This document shows, piece by piece, positions 26,152 through 35,388 of a stretch of DNA of 64,000 nt. The DNA is from Bacillus mycoides (GTDB lineage Bacteria > Bacillota > Bacilli > Bacillales > Bacillaceae_G). The stretch is from positions 2,599,001 to 2,663,000 of the forward strand of contig NZ_CP036132.1 of the NCBI RefSeq assembly GCF_018742245.1, given 5' to 3'. The notes under the pieces were generated by a model. The model saw only the letters and a program-made list of their open reading frames with translations, did not search any database and was not told where the DNA came from. The translations under genes and the position numbers were made by a program. Every line of letters begins with the position of its first letter. Positions within the stretch are counted from its first letter, which is position 1.

Positions 26152-27642
26152 TTAAAATTTAACACTATCATCCGCCGATACTTTTTCTTTAGAATTTTCC
26201 CTTTCAACCTCTTTACTCCGCTCTTCCCAAATCGTTAAACCTTCAATTCCTACTTTTTTAGGATCAAAAACAGGATCTTTTCCTTCTTTTTTCTGCGTTT
26301 CATAATCTTTTAACACTTTTAATGCAGTTTTGCTTAACAATAGGATTGCTATAAGGTTTAACCATGCCATACTACCAATTCCTAAATCTCCGAGGTTCCA
26401 TAAAAACGAAGCTGATTCTACACTACCGATGTATACCATAATTAAAAATCCAATTTTTAATACTGGTTTTAACCAGCTATATTTGAGCCCACCATCTAAA
26501 TAAGTAAGCGTCGTTTCAGCGATATAGTAGTAAGCGAGTAAAGTTGTAAATGCGAAGAAGAAGATTGCGATTGAAATGAATATTGGACCAAATCCAGTCA
26601 TAACAGTTTCAACTGCTTGTTGTGTATAAATTGGACCTGCTTCCACATTTCCTATATTCCGTACAATTGCGCTTTTCCCTTCAGGTATAACATTATACAT
26701 ACCTGTTATTAAAATCATGAGAGCTGTTGCTGTACATACTACAATTGTATCGATATATACAGAAAAAGCTTGAACTAACCCTTGTTTTGCAGGATGCGAT
26801 ACTTCAGCAGCTGCAGAACTATATGTTGCTTCTCCTACACCCGCAACGTTTGAAAATACTGCACGCTTTACTCCCCATGCAATAGCTGCCCCAACGATTC
26901 CTCCAAACATTTCATTTACACCAAATGCACTTGAGAAAATTAAAGCAAACATACTTGGAATTTCCGTTACATTCGCAATTAATACGATACATGTAACAAT
27001 TACATACCCAATTGCCATAAATGGAACTAACATTTGTGAAACGCCTGCAATTCTCTTTACTCCACCAAAAATAATCGCTGCCAATAATACAACTAAAAAT
27101 ATACCAGTTATATATTTACTAATGCCAGAAGAGTTTTCAAATCCAACCGCGATACTACTTGATTGAATCCCTGGTAATAAAACGCCATATGAAAGTGTTA
27201 CAACCACTGCTACAATGACCGCAAACCATTTCATTTTCAAACCTTTTTCAATGAAATATGGTGTACCACCGCGGTATTCATTTCCTACTTTACTTTTATA
27301 TACTTGTGCTAATGTTGATTCAACAAATGCACTAGCCGCTCCTAATAGAGCCATCATCCACATCCAAAATACAGCTCCAGGTCCGCCAAAAGCGATAGCT
27401 GTCGCGACCCCTGCGATATTCCCTATTCCAACCCTACCTGATAACGCCAAACAAAATGCTTGAAAGGATGATATCCCAGTCTCTGAGCTCTTTCCTTCAA
27501 ATAATAGTTTAATCATCTCTTTAAAATAACGAATTTGTAAAAAACGAGTTGTAATTGTAAAATACACTCCTGCTCCTAATGCAAAAACAACTAAACCAAT
27601 ACTCCACACTTGCCCTACTAACCATTCTACTAATTTCTCCAT
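26152..27642 (-). CDS. Alanine/glycine:cation symporter (AGCS) family protein
   Basis: This 496-residue membrane protein has about 11 helices. The family signature is FQAFCLALSGRVGIGNIAGVATAIAFGGPGAVFWMW at about 60-96, and VKRAVFSNVAGVGEATYSSAAAEVSHP is a second conserved block. AGCS proteins import Ala, Gly or related amino acids with Na+ or H+. It lies downstream of the hydroxyproline catabolic operon in the same direction, separated by about 250 bp that holds repeat copy 2, so a link to imino acid uptake is possible but unproven. Confidence 0.9.
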   Translation of the reverse strand: MEKLVEWLVGQVWSIGLVVFALGAGVYFTITTRFLQIRYFKEMIKLLFEGKSSETGISSFQAFCLALSGRVGIGNIAGVATAIAFGGPGAVFWMWMMALLGAASAFVESTLAQVYKSKVGNEYRGGTPYFIEKGLKMKWFAVIVAVVVTLSYGVLLPGIQSSSIAVGFENSSGISKYITGIFLVVLLAAIIFGGVKRIAGVSQMLVPFMAIGYVIVTCIVLIANVTEIPSMFALIFSSAFGVNEMFGGIVGAAIAWGVKRAVFSNVAGVGEATYSSAAAEVSHPAKQGLVQAFSVYIDTIVVCTATALMILITGMYNVIPEGKSAIVRNIGNVEAGPIYTQQAVETVMTGFGPIFISIAIFFFAFTTLLAYYYIAETTLTYLDGGLKYSWLKPVLKIGFLIMVYIGSVESASFLWNLGDLGIGSMAWLNLIAILLLSKTALKVLKDYETQKKEGKDPVFDPKKVGIEGLTIWEERSKEVERENSKEKVSADDSVKF

Positions 27643-27752
27643 CCAAATCCCCCTTATAATTCTTTTGAAAAAGCAATTTTATATATAAGAAAAAGGACAA
27701 CCTTTATCCTACCTACCAGTTGTCCGCATCTCTTACTATATTTCATCATTCT

Positions 27753-27895
27753 TTTATCCCGCTATTTGTGGGTAGTATGATTCCCACCTCATGCGTTGAA
27801 CACAGAGGAAGCAAGGTGGAAAATCACCTACCCGTAAATGCCTGATTGGTTCAACTACTATTCAGCAGGGATGAAAAGACTCCCGACTGAATAGA
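27753..27895 (+). repeat. bcr1-type folded repeat, copy 2 (plus orientation)
   Basis: A segment of about 140 bp starts after TTTAT (27753-27757) with CCCGC. It contains an imperfect hairpin with arms GGGTAG...CCCACCT and AGGTGG...CTACCC, then GTAAATGCCTGATTGGT, and ends in an ATTCAG-GGG...CCC-CTGAAT hairpin. It aligns with copy 1 at 18581-18722 read on the other strand. The B. cereus group bcr1 element is about this size and targets TTTAT; the identification rests on that and on the two-copy match. Confidence 0.65.
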
Positions 27896-27898
27896 GTA

Positions 27899-29383
27899 TC
27901 ACTTAATATTTACCCAAACACTTTTCACTTCTGTATAGTTATCAAGGGCGTATGAACCTAATTCCCGTCCAACACCAGATTGCTTATATCCACCAAATGG
28001 TGCAGCAGCATTTTCTAAGTTATAATCATTAATCCACACTGTTCCTGCCTTTAATTTATTGGCAACTTGATGCCCTGTTTTAATATTTTGTGTCCATACA
28101 CCCGCAGCAAGCCCATATGAAGAGCGATTCGCTCTTTCAATTACTTCTTCTGTTGAATCAAATGGAAGTACAACGACAACTGGTCCAAAGATTTCTTCCT
28201 TAACAATTGTCATATCATCAGTAACATTTGTGAATACGGTTGGCTGTACAAAATAACCTTTTTCAAATGCACGTTCACCGCCAGCTGCAACAGTAGCACC
28301 TTCAGCTTTTCCTTGTTCAATGTAATTTAGCACACGCTCTTGTTGTTTTTTAGATACGAGCGGTCCCATTTCAGTTTCCGCCTCCATACCTGCCCCAAGC
28401 TTCACTTCATTTGCCATTTTTACAAGTTCATTTACGACTGTTTCATAGTGCTTTCGATGAACGAAAACTCGAGATCCTGCGCTACAATTTTGACCATGAT
28501 TATACATAATTCCTTGGAACGCACCGTTAATCGCTTCTTCTAAGTCAGCATCTTCTAAAATGATGTTTGGTGACTTACCACCAAGTTCTAGTGTTACATG
28601 TTTAATTGTTTCTGCAGATTGACGCATAATATATTTCCCTGTAACTGTTGAACCTGTGAAAGCTACTTTATCAATATCATGATGGTTTACAATTGCAGCC
28701 CCTGCTTCTTGGCCGAAACCTGGTACAAAGTTTACAACACCGTTTGGAAAACCAGCTTCTTTAAAAAGCTTCGCTGTATATAGTAAAGATAAAGGTGTTT
28801 GCTCTGCTGGTTTTAATACAATCGTACAACCTGTCGCAAGAGCGGCTCCCATTTTCCAAGAAGACATAACGAGCGGAAAATTCCATGGAATAATTTGACC
28901 TACAACACCAACCGGTTCATGGCGTGTGTAATTTAAATAATCTTTTGAAATCGGAATTGTTTGCCCGATAATTTTTGTAGCCCATCCCGCGTAATAACGA
29001 TAATTTTCTACAGTTGCTGAAATATCATCATCAAGTGCTACTTGATATGGTTTTCCATTGTCTAAAGCTTCTAGCTGTGCTAATTCTTCTCTATGCTCTT
29101 CAATTAAATCTGCTAATTTATAAATAAGATGTGCTCTTTCAGCAGTAGTCATCTCTGCCCACGGGCCTGATTCAAAAGCAAATCTCGCCGCTTTTACTGC
29201 GATATCAATATCTTCTTCTTGTGCTTCACATACGACGGCTAGCACATCTTCTGTCGCTGGATTGTATGTTTCGAATGTCTTTCCACTAATAGAAGGAACA
29301 AATTCGCCATTAATAAACATTTTAATTTCTTCATTTAAAAACGCTTTCACTTTTGGTTTCAACTCAATGTTTGTCGTTAACAT
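27899..29383 (-). CDS. NAD(P)-dependent aldehyde dehydrogenase (predicted 2-oxoglutarate semialdehyde dehydrogenase)
   Basis: This 494-residue aldehyde dehydrogenase has all the catalytic elements: Asn168 in PWNFP, Glu266 in LELGGKSPN, and Cys300 in HGQNCSAGSR. GSTVTG forms the cofactor loop, and KEEIFGPVVVVLPF and FGGYKQSGVGRE are near the end. Sequence alone does not give the substrate. As the last gene of the epimerase-oxidase-deaminase operon it should oxidise 2-oxoglutarate semialdehyde to 2-oxoglutarate, the final step of hydroxyproline breakdown. It lies 18 bp after the DapA-type gene. Confidence 0.85.
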   Translation of the reverse strand: MLTTNIELKPKVKAFLNEEIKMFINGEFVPSISGKTFETYNPATEDVLAVVCEAQEEDIDIAVKAARFAFESGPWAEMTTAERAHLIYKLADLIEEHREELAQLEALDNGKPYQVALDDDISATVENYRYYAGWATKIIGQTIPISKDYLNYTRHEPVGVVGQIIPWNFPLVMSSWKMGAALATGCTIVLKPAEQTPLSLLYTAKLFKEAGFPNGVVNFVPGFGQEAGAAIVNHHDIDKVAFTGSTVTGKYIMRQSAETIKHVTLELGGKSPNIILEDADLEEAINGAFQGIMYNHGQNCSAGSRVFVHRKHYETVVNELVKMANEVKLGAGMEAETEMGPLVSKKQQERVLNYIEQGKAEGATVAAGGERAFEKGYFVQPTVFTNVTDDMTIVKEEIFGPVVVVLPFDSTEEVIERANRSSYGLAAGVWTQNIKTGHQVANKLKAGTVWINDYNLENAAAPFGGYKQSGVGRELGSYALDNYTEVKSVWVNIK

Positions 29384-29401
29384 ATATGCTCTCCTCCTTG
29401 T

Positions 29402-30298
29402 TTAAACAGCTGCATGAGCTGCAATTTTTGATAAAATCATTTGAAGCTTTTGATCTTCCTCTTCAGTTAATCCTAATCTCGGATAACGAGAAGGTCCCCC
29501 GGCTTGTCCGTGTAGTTCCATTGAACGTTTAACGATTTGTACATATTTCCCTGACCCTTCAAGAAACTCGCAAAGTGGTAAAATAGCATCGTTCATTTCC
29601 CACGCTTTTTCTAATTCACCATTTTGAAAATGCTCATACATTTTCGTAACGAGACCTGGAACGATATTTCCTGCAACCGAAACCCATCCCGAGGCACCAA
29701 CTAAATAAGATTCCATAACTAAATCTTCAGACCCACAGAAGACTTGAAAAGCACCTTCGCCTTGTCTTACTAAATCTCTCGCTTTGCGAATATCTCCGCT
29801 AGACTCTTTAATATGTGTAACATTTTCACACTCTTTTCCAATTCGAAGCATAAGCTCTGTACTCATATCAATCCCAGAAGTAAATGGATTATTGTATAAC
29901 ATAATTGGTATGTTCACAGCGTTTGAAATTTCTTTAAAATGAAAATAGATTTCTTCTTCTTTCGGTTTACAATAATACGAGTTTATAATTAGTGCACAAT
30001 CTGCTCCATGTGCTTCTGCATGTTTCGTATACTCAATCGTTTCTTTCGTCGTCTCCGCAGCAGTTCCAACAATTACTGGAATACGGCCATCAACTTCTTT
30101 CAATACTGTTTCTACCATTCTAAATTTTTCTTCTTTTGATAAACTTACAAACTCTCCTGTACTACCATTAATGATAATACCCGCAACCTTTTGATCAATA
30201 AAGTAGTTTACATTTTGTTTTACCCCATTCCAATTGATCTCTTGAAACTCATCCATCGGTGTTATTAATACTGGAAATGCCCCTTTAATTTTTTGCAT
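29402..30298 (-). CDS. DapA/NAL-family lyase (predicted pyrroline-4-hydroxy-2-carboxylate deaminase)
   Basis: This 298-residue Schiff-base TIM barrel has GSTGE at 45-49 (the GTTGE motif), Tyr135 in MLYNNP and the lysine Lys164 in HIKESSGD. The family includes dihydrodipicolinate synthase, N-acetylneuraminate lyase and the cis-4-hydroxy-D-proline-derived imine deaminase. Its place between a hydroxyproline epimerase/oxidase pair and an aldehyde dehydrogenase favours the deaminase, which makes 2-oxoglutarate semialdehyde and ammonia. A role in lysine synthesis is unlikely in this context. Confidence 0.85.
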   Translation of the reverse strand: MQKIKGAFPVLITPMDEFQEINWNGVKQNVNYFIDQKVAGIIINGSTGEFVSLSKEEKFRMVETVLKEVDGRIPVIVGTAAETTKETIEYTKHAEAHGADCALIINSYYCKPKEEEIYFHFKEISNAVNIPIMLYNNPFTSGIDMSTELMLRIGKECENVTHIKESSGDIRKARDLVRQGEGAFQVFCGSEDLVMESYLVGASGWVSVAGNIVPGLVTKMYEHFQNGELEKAWEMNDAILPLCEFLEGSGKYVQIVKRSMELHGQAGGPSRYPRLGLTEEEDQKLQMILSKIAAHAAV

Positions 30299-30320
30299 AT
30301 TTATCTCTCCCTTTAATATT

Positions 30321-31262
30321 TTATTTTAATAAGAAACCTGTCGGAAACGGATCCGTAGGGTCTAATAGAAACGTCTGCATCCCTGTAATAAACCCTCTAC
30401 TTTCAAAACGGAAAATGTATCCCTTTTCTTCCTTCTTCACTTTTTCAACTGTTATAAAGCTATTAAATATACTTTCATTTTTAAAAGGTTTATCCGTTAT
30501 AAAATCATTTTTAAATAAAGCATGAATATAAGACACAATTGTAGAAACAAATCCCGGTGAACGCACAATAAAGTTATCTTCATGAAATGTAATTGTCTTT
30601 ATATTGTTCTCTTCTTTTTGCAATGAATCTACTAAAATAAGCCTTTTAATTAGAGAGTGTTTTTGTATGGCCTGAAGTGTAGCTTCTCCCCATTTTTTCA
30701 ATTCAGAAATGTTTTCAATACGAATTTCTGGTGATGTCGTATCCTTTTCTACAACTGCATATACTTTATCTGCCTGTATAAGAGAGTAACTTATATTACC
30801 AATCTTTAAGTCTTTCTCAACCATGTAACATAGTTTGCTTTCAAACGAAACAGATATAACTTCATCATGCTCTACATACGCATGAACTGAAAAAATACCA
30901 GATAGCGTTTCAATTTTGTATTGATTAGACTCCCTCTTTTTTAAATATCCACTTTCTAGTAACATCGTTATTACGGCGACAATACCACCATAATGAAGAG
31001 GGATTGATCCTTCATGATTAAAAAACAATACAGCTGCATCCACTTCCTTATGAATAGAAGGAACGACAATACATCCATTTAAACCGATAAAACCACGTGG
31101 TTCATTTAATAAAAGCTTCATTTCTTCTGCTAATTCTCCTGAAAATTGTTCATTTAAATGTTCTAAACTGTAGTAGTATTTGCATGGTACGTCTTTCATT
31201 ACACGAAATGCTTCGCCAGCTACGTGCACATCTACTGCTGTATAAATTTTTTGAATGTTCAT
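30321..31262 (-). CDS. Proline racemase-family paralog lacking both catalytic cysteines
   Basis: This 313-residue protein keeps the proline racemase frame: IYTAVDVHVAGEAFRVM at the start, NEPRGFIGLNG near 53, and RGFITGMQTFLLDPTDPFPTGFLL at the end. The first catalytic site reads HYGG with Tyr91 where active members have MCGH, and the second reads SPGFVS with Gly237 where they have SPCGTG. It should therefore not racemise proline, though it could bind substrate or pair with the active enzyme. It overlaps the epimerase gene by ATGA, so it is made in step with it. It is not a pseudogene by reading frame. Confidence 0.85.
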   Translation of the reverse strand: MNIQKIYTAVDVHVAGEAFRVMKDVPCKYYYSLEHLNEQFSGELAEEMKLLLNEPRGFIGLNGCIVVPSIHKEVDAAVLFFNHEGSIPLHYGGIVAVITMLLESGYLKKRESNQYKIETLSGIFSVHAYVEHDEVISVSFESKLCYMVEKDLKIGNISYSLIQADKVYAVVEKDTTSPEIRIENISELKKWGEATLQAIQKHSLIKRLILVDSLQKEENNIKTITFHEDNFIVRSPGFVSTIVSYIHALFKNDFITDKPFKNESIFNSFITVEKVKKEEKGYIFRFESRGFITGMQTFLLDPTDPFPTGFLLK

Positions 31263-32296
31263 TTTACATCCTCCGTTTCATGCTCCATCGGCGGAATTAG
31301 CAAAAAGCCTTCTTTAAGCGGATCCTTTTCATTGTAAAAAAATCTATGCATTCCCATAAGCCAAGCTGATCCCGTAATTTTCGTTACTACAGCTTCAATA
31401 TTTTCGACATATGTTGTATTCATGACACACCCTTTAAATAGAGAACCTACAATACTCTCATGAACGAATTCTTCATCAATGTCGATTTTTTTATGAGCGT
31501 ATAATACAGCTAACTTCGCTGATGTTCCTGTACCACATGGAGATCGATCAATTCCTCCCGGCGGAACAACAACTGTATTTTTCACATGCGCACTTTCATG
31601 AGTAGGATCTGTATAAAATTCAACATGTGTTAATCCTCTTATAAACGAATACTGCGGATGAATGATTTCAAACTTCTCATTAATTGTATTTCTAATATGA
31701 ATCGCCTTATCAATGATTGTAGATGCGTTTTCTGGTACTAACTCTAGACCTACTGACTTCGCATCGATAATGGCATAAAAATTCCCTCCATACGCAATAT
31801 CAGCCTCTACAGTTCCAATTCCATCGACGTGTACAGAAATATTTTTCAGTAAAAAAGCTGGTATGTTACAGAAGGAGACTTCTTTCGCCTTACCATTTTG
31901 AACAGTAATATCTACTTCAACTAAGCCAGCTGGTGTATCTAGCTTTAAAGAAGTAACCGGTTCAATTACAGGAATTAAACCTGATTCAACTAAAGCTGTA
32001 CATACACCAATTGTATCGTGACCACACATCGGTAAATATCCACCTGTCTCTATGTATATAACGCCTATATCAGCTTCCGGATGACACGGATCTGTTAATA
32101 GTGCTCCTGACATTACATCATGGCCACGCGGTTCATTCATTAACAATTTTCGAATCCAGTCATACTCCCTTTTCATATGTAACATCTTCTCTGCCATCGT
32201 CTCTCCAATTAACTTAGGAAGTCCGCTAATTAATGTCCTCGTTGGATTCCCGCCTGTATGTGTATCAATTGTCGTAAAAACTCTTTGTGACCTCAT
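31259..32296 (-). CDS. Proline racemase family enzyme, predicted 4-hydroxyproline 2-epimerase
   Basis: This 345-residue protein has both catalytic cysteines, Cys91 in PMCGHDTIG and Cys254 in RSPCGTGTSA, the two-base acid/base pair that inverts the alpha carbon. The N-terminus has FTTIDTHTGGNPTR and the end ITGSAWLMGMHRFFYNEKDPL. Both cysteines exclude the trans-3-hydroxyproline dehydratase group. The neighbours (oxidase, deaminase, aldehyde dehydrogenase) point to trans-4-hydroxy-L-proline to cis-4-hydroxy-D-proline rather than proline itself. It overlaps the genes on both sides by ATGA, indicating tight coupling. Confidence 0.88.
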   Translation of the reverse strand: MRSQRVFTTIDTHTGGNPTRTLISGLPKLIGETMAEKMLHMKREYDWIRKLLMNEPRGHDVMSGALLTDPCHPEADIGVIYIETGGYLPMCGHDTIGVCTALVESGLIPVIEPVTSLKLDTPAGLVEVDITVQNGKAKEVSFCNIPAFLLKNISVHVDGIGTVEADIAYGGNFYAIIDAKSVGLELVPENASTIIDKAIHIRNTINEKFEIIHPQYSFIRGLTHVEFYTDPTHESAHVKNTVVVPPGGIDRSPCGTGTSAKLAVLYAHKKIDIDEEFVHESIVGSLFKGCVMNTTYVENIEAVVTKITGSAWLMGMHRFFYNEKDPLKEGFLLIPPMEHETEDVK

Positions 32297-33468
32297 CCGT
32301 TTAACACCCTTTCTGTAAAACGACTCAAACGAAGTGGTTCAATAGGAATGATTGTTTCTTTTTCATTTAATAACTCTTCAATCACTTTCCCGGTAACTGC
32401 TGCAAGACTAATTCCATCACCTTCATGTCCAGCTGCTATAAAGTAGTTCGGAATATGTTCCACTCCTGAAATGATTGGCAAATGATCTTCTGTCCACGGG
32501 CGTAAACCAGCATATGAACGAATCACCATCATATCTGCCATTTTCGGATAAAAACGAATTGCTCTATTCGCAATACATTTAATAACCTCATTGTTAATCC
32601 TCGTATGAAAGCCTACAAACTCTCTACTACTACCAATTAAAAAATTTTGGCTTTCTGTCGGTTCAAATACAAGTGCCACCCCGTATTTTTCAGTTAAAGC
32701 ATCCACTTTTCGTTTTCCGCCAAATTTAGAAATTAAATAACCAAATTCCATTACTTTACGGCAACCTACGTGTTGTTGCCTTGAAGCTACAATAATATGT
32801 CCCTTTCTCGGTTCAATTGGGATATTCACATCTAACATCTGTCCGATTTTAGGAGCCCACACACCGGCTGCGTTCACAACTTGTTTCGCAGTAAACGTTC
32901 CATTTGTCGTTTCTACAATAAAGGAACCGTCTATATCTCTTTTTATTTCTTTCACTTCTGTATGATTAAAAGCTTTTGTACCAAATTTCTTCGATTCTGC
33001 AAGAAGTGAAAAAGCAAGAAGATATGGATTTACAGTTGAATCCGTTGCACATTCTAAACCACCCAATAAATCATCTGCAAAAAATGGTGATTCTTCTTTT
33101 ATATCTTGCCTATCAAGCATTCGAAACGGTAATCCAGCTTCTTTTTGACGATTTACCCATTGCTGTGCTGCCTCCATTTCTTCGTCTGATTCACAAACGA
33201 GAATGCTTCCTGGCGCCCTATATTCAAATGAGTGCTCCAACTCTTCACTTAGTTCTGTTACTAATTTTTGACTTACTAACGACATTTGGCTATCAAACCC
33301 TGGGTCTTTATCAATCGCTAAAATATTCCCGTCACACCGTGAAGACGTTCCACTGACAAATTCTCCTTTTTCAATGATCGTTACGTCTCTTCCGTATTTT
33401 GAAGTGTAATAAGCGATAGAACATCCTATAATTCCACCGCCTATTATTAAAACGTCACAGTGCCTCAT
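32293..33468 (-). CDS. FAD-dependent D-amino acid oxidase/dehydrogenase subunit
   Basis: This 391-residue DAO-family flavoprotein has the dinucleotide-binding GGGIIG near residue 12, GTSSRCDGNIL, VVNAAGVWAPKIG and RPWTEDHLPIISG, then AAGHEGDGISLAAVTG near the end. It is the catalytic subunit type found in heteromeric D-hydroxyproline or opine dehydrogenases, whose other subunits match the three small genes at 35389-37222. It is first in the leftward operon, with a sigma-54 promoter 45 bp upstream. The GTG at 33477 abuts the AGGAGG site; the ATG at 33468 is 9 nt away and preferred. Confidence 0.88.
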   Translation of the reverse strand: MRHCDVLIIGGGIIGCSIAYYTSKYGRDVTIIEKGEFVSGTSSRCDGNILAIDKDPGFDSQMSLVSQKLVTELSEELEHSFEYRAPGSILVCESDEEMEAAQQWVNRQKEAGLPFRMLDRQDIKEESPFFADDLLGGLECATDSTVNPYLLAFSLLAESKKFGTKAFNHTEVKEIKRDIDGSFIVETTNGTFTAKQVVNAAGVWAPKIGQMLDVNIPIEPRKGHIIVASRQQHVGCRKVMEFGYLISKFGGKRKVDALTEKYGVALVFEPTESQNFLIGSSREFVGFHTRINNEVIKCIANRAIRFYPKMADMMVIRSYAGLRPWTEDHLPIISGVEHIPNYFIAAGHEGDGISLAAVTGKVIEELLNEKETIIPIEPLRLSRFTERVLNG

Positions 33469-33512
33469 ATATAGCACTCCTCCTTTCTCCTAAATCTCTC
33501 ACTTTTTATTTA

Positions 33513-33528
33513 TGCAATTGGTGTGCCA
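33513..33528 (-). promoter_or_regulatory. Sigma-54 (-24/-12) promoter of the leftward operon
   Basis: On the minus strand it reads TGGCACACCAATTGCA: TGGCAC, 5 nt, TTGCA, matching the sigma-54 consensus with no mismatch. The -12 end is 45 bp upstream of the oxidase ATG, leaving a leader of about 33 nt. The enhancer-binding protein encoded divergently at 33653 is the obvious activator. Confidence 0.85.
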
Positions 33529-33652
33529 ACTCTACATACAGAACTATTTATATGAAATAATTTTTATTTGTAAAAATATTTTAAATTTATCGTAAATAGG
33601 TGTATTATTTCTTTATCACTGTCTAAATTTTTATACATACCAGGAGGACACT

Positions 33653-35314
33653 ATGACATTTTCATTTCCAACAATAAAAGAGTTTATAAAAATTTTATCA
33701 ATTGATCGTACAAGTGTGTTTAAGCACATGAAACAGGTAGGTGAAAAATTTTATTACATCCATTCATCTACTGAAGAATGGAGTTGCGCAGTTATTTATG
33801 AAGAGGACTCTTTCACTACGTTAATCGAAGCTTTTTCTAACAATTCGGCAGTTGTAATTGTGAACGAAAATCTAGATCCTATATGCTGTGTAACTGCTCA
33901 ACAAATGATTCCATTTCTTTATAAGTCTTACAATGATCTGCTAGCTTTTTATAACACTGTCATTCAAACGACTGATTCTTCTGTTACCGTCATTGATGAG
34001 AAAGAATGCGTTCGTACGTGGACAGATGGCGCTGAAAAAATCTTTTCAGTCAAACATAACGAAATTATTGGACAACCGATTACACGTTTTTTTGATTATA
34101 AAGATTTAGAAATTTTACAATCATTACATGACGGAAAAAGCATAATCGCCCAGTTCCATCAGCCTCGTCCGGATTTGTTCGTATTAATTAATTCAAATCC
34201 AGTTTATTGTAACAATGAAATTATAGGAGCAGTCGTTTCTGAAACTGATGTTACAAATCAAGTCGCTTTGAATGAAAAACTATTTAATATGTCGCATGAA
34301 ATGCACCGATTAGAACAAGAAGTAGCAAAATATAAAGATACATCCGATCCTTTCCTTGCGATGAATGGAAAAAGCCCTGTTATACAACGAACGATTCAAT
34401 TAGCTAGAAAGGTTTGTTCAGTGAAATCCACGGTTTTAATACTCGGCGAAAGCGGAGTTGGAAAAGAAGTGTTTGCGAAAGCAATTCATGAAGCAAGTGA
34501 AACAGCAAATGCCCCGTTTATTTCAATTAACTGCGGTGCAATTCCTGAAGCGTTATTTGAAAGTGAATTATTTGGTTACGAGCGCGGGGCGTTTTCTGGT
34601 GCAAATAGTAAAGGTAAGAAAGGAAAAATAGAGCTCGCGCAAGGCGGTACTTTATTCCTTGATGAGATTGGAGAAATGCCGCTTGATATGCAAGTGAAAC
34701 TTTTGCGTGTACTGCAAGAACGAAAGTATTACCGAGTTGGTGGAGAAAAAGAAATAAATATTGATTTCCGCATTATCGCTGCTACAAATCGTGATTTACA
34801 AGAAGAAATGAGAAAAGGAACTTTCCGGGAAGATTTATACTATCGCTTAAACGTAGTAAGCTTGCATATTCCGCCACTACGCGAAAGACGCGAGGATATT
34901 ATCGAATTAACCTATTCCTTCTTAAACGATTTTTCAATAAACTATAACAGGCCTATTCGCGACTTACCTTCAAGCATTATGCATGAACTGCTTCATTACA
35001 ATTGGCCTGGTAATATTCGCGAGCTCCGCAACGTAGTTGAAAGACTCGTCGTATTTGCGACAGACGGCATTATAAAACAAGAATATTTACCGTTTCATAC
35101 AAATGATACCTTAGACAATCATACGGCTCATTCCCTATTACTCAGCAATAATAATACGATTCTTTCTTTACAAGAAGAAATGGATGAGCACGAGAAAAAG
35201 GTAATTGAAAGAGCTTTACGCATTTTAGATGGTAATAAATTAGAATGTGCGAAACAACTTGGGGTAACGAGGGCCACTTTATATAACCGCTTAAAAAGGC
35301 TTGGGTTACAATAA
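33653..35314 (+). CDS. Sigma-54-dependent enhancer-binding activator (PAS-AAA-Fis)
   Basis: This 553-residue protein has an N-terminal region of about 100 residues that may sense a ligand, then a PAS-type domain (TTDSSVTVIDEKECVRTW). The AAA+ core has GESGVGKE (about 265-272), the sigma-54 contact loop as GAFSGA (312-317, usually GAFTGA) and Walker B LFLDEIGE (334-341). A Fis-type helix-turn-helix (CAKQLGVTRATLYNRLKRLG) ends the protein. It resembles RocR/PrdR-type activators. With sigma-54 promoters on both sides it should switch on both arms of the locus. CAGGAGG precedes the ATG. Confidence 0.92.
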   Translation: MTFSFPTIKEFIKILSIDRTSVFKHMKQVGEKFYYIHSSTEEWSCAVIYEEDSFTTLIEAFSNNSAVVIVNENLDPICCVTAQQMIPFLYKSYNDLLAFYNTVIQTTDSSVTVIDEKECVRTWTDGAEKIFSVKHNEIIGQPITRFFDYKDLEILQSLHDGKSIIAQFHQPRPDLFVLINSNPVYCNNEIIGAVVSETDVTNQVALNEKLFNMSHEMHRLEQEVAKYKDTSDPFLAMNGKSPVIQRTIQLARKVCSVKSTVLILGESGVGKEVFAKAIHEASETANAPFISINCGAIPEALFESELFGYERGAFSGANSKGKKGKIELAQGGTLFLDEIGEMPLDMQVKLLRVLQERKYYRVGGEKEINIDFRIIAATNRDLQEEMRKGTFREDLYYRLNVVSLHIPPLRERREDIIELTYSFLNDFSINYNRPIRDLPSSIMHELLHYNWPGNIRELRNVVERLVVFATDGIIKQEYLPFHTNDTLDNHTAHSLLLSNNNTILSLQEEMDEHEKKVIERALRILDGNKLECAKQLGVTRATLYNRLKRLGLQ

Positions 35315-35334
35315 CCCCTTCTCCTCCTCTATGT

Positions 35335-35350
35335 TGGCATAGTTATTGCA
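35335..35350 (+). promoter_or_regulatory. Sigma-54 (-24/-12) promoter of the rightward operon
   Basis: TGGCATAGTTATTGCA: TGGCAT, 5 nt, TTGCA, which differs from the consensus only in the last base of the -24 block. It begins 20 bp after the activator stop codon and ends 38 bp before the next ATG. Confidence 0.8.
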
Positions 35351-35388
35351 TAATAATTTGTGTAAACCGAACTAGAGGAGGAATACAT

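Noticed and set aside
27643..27898. Sigma-54 promoter for the symporter
   Set aside because: A TTGC sequence occurs on the minus strand, but no TGGCA block stands 5 nt before it.
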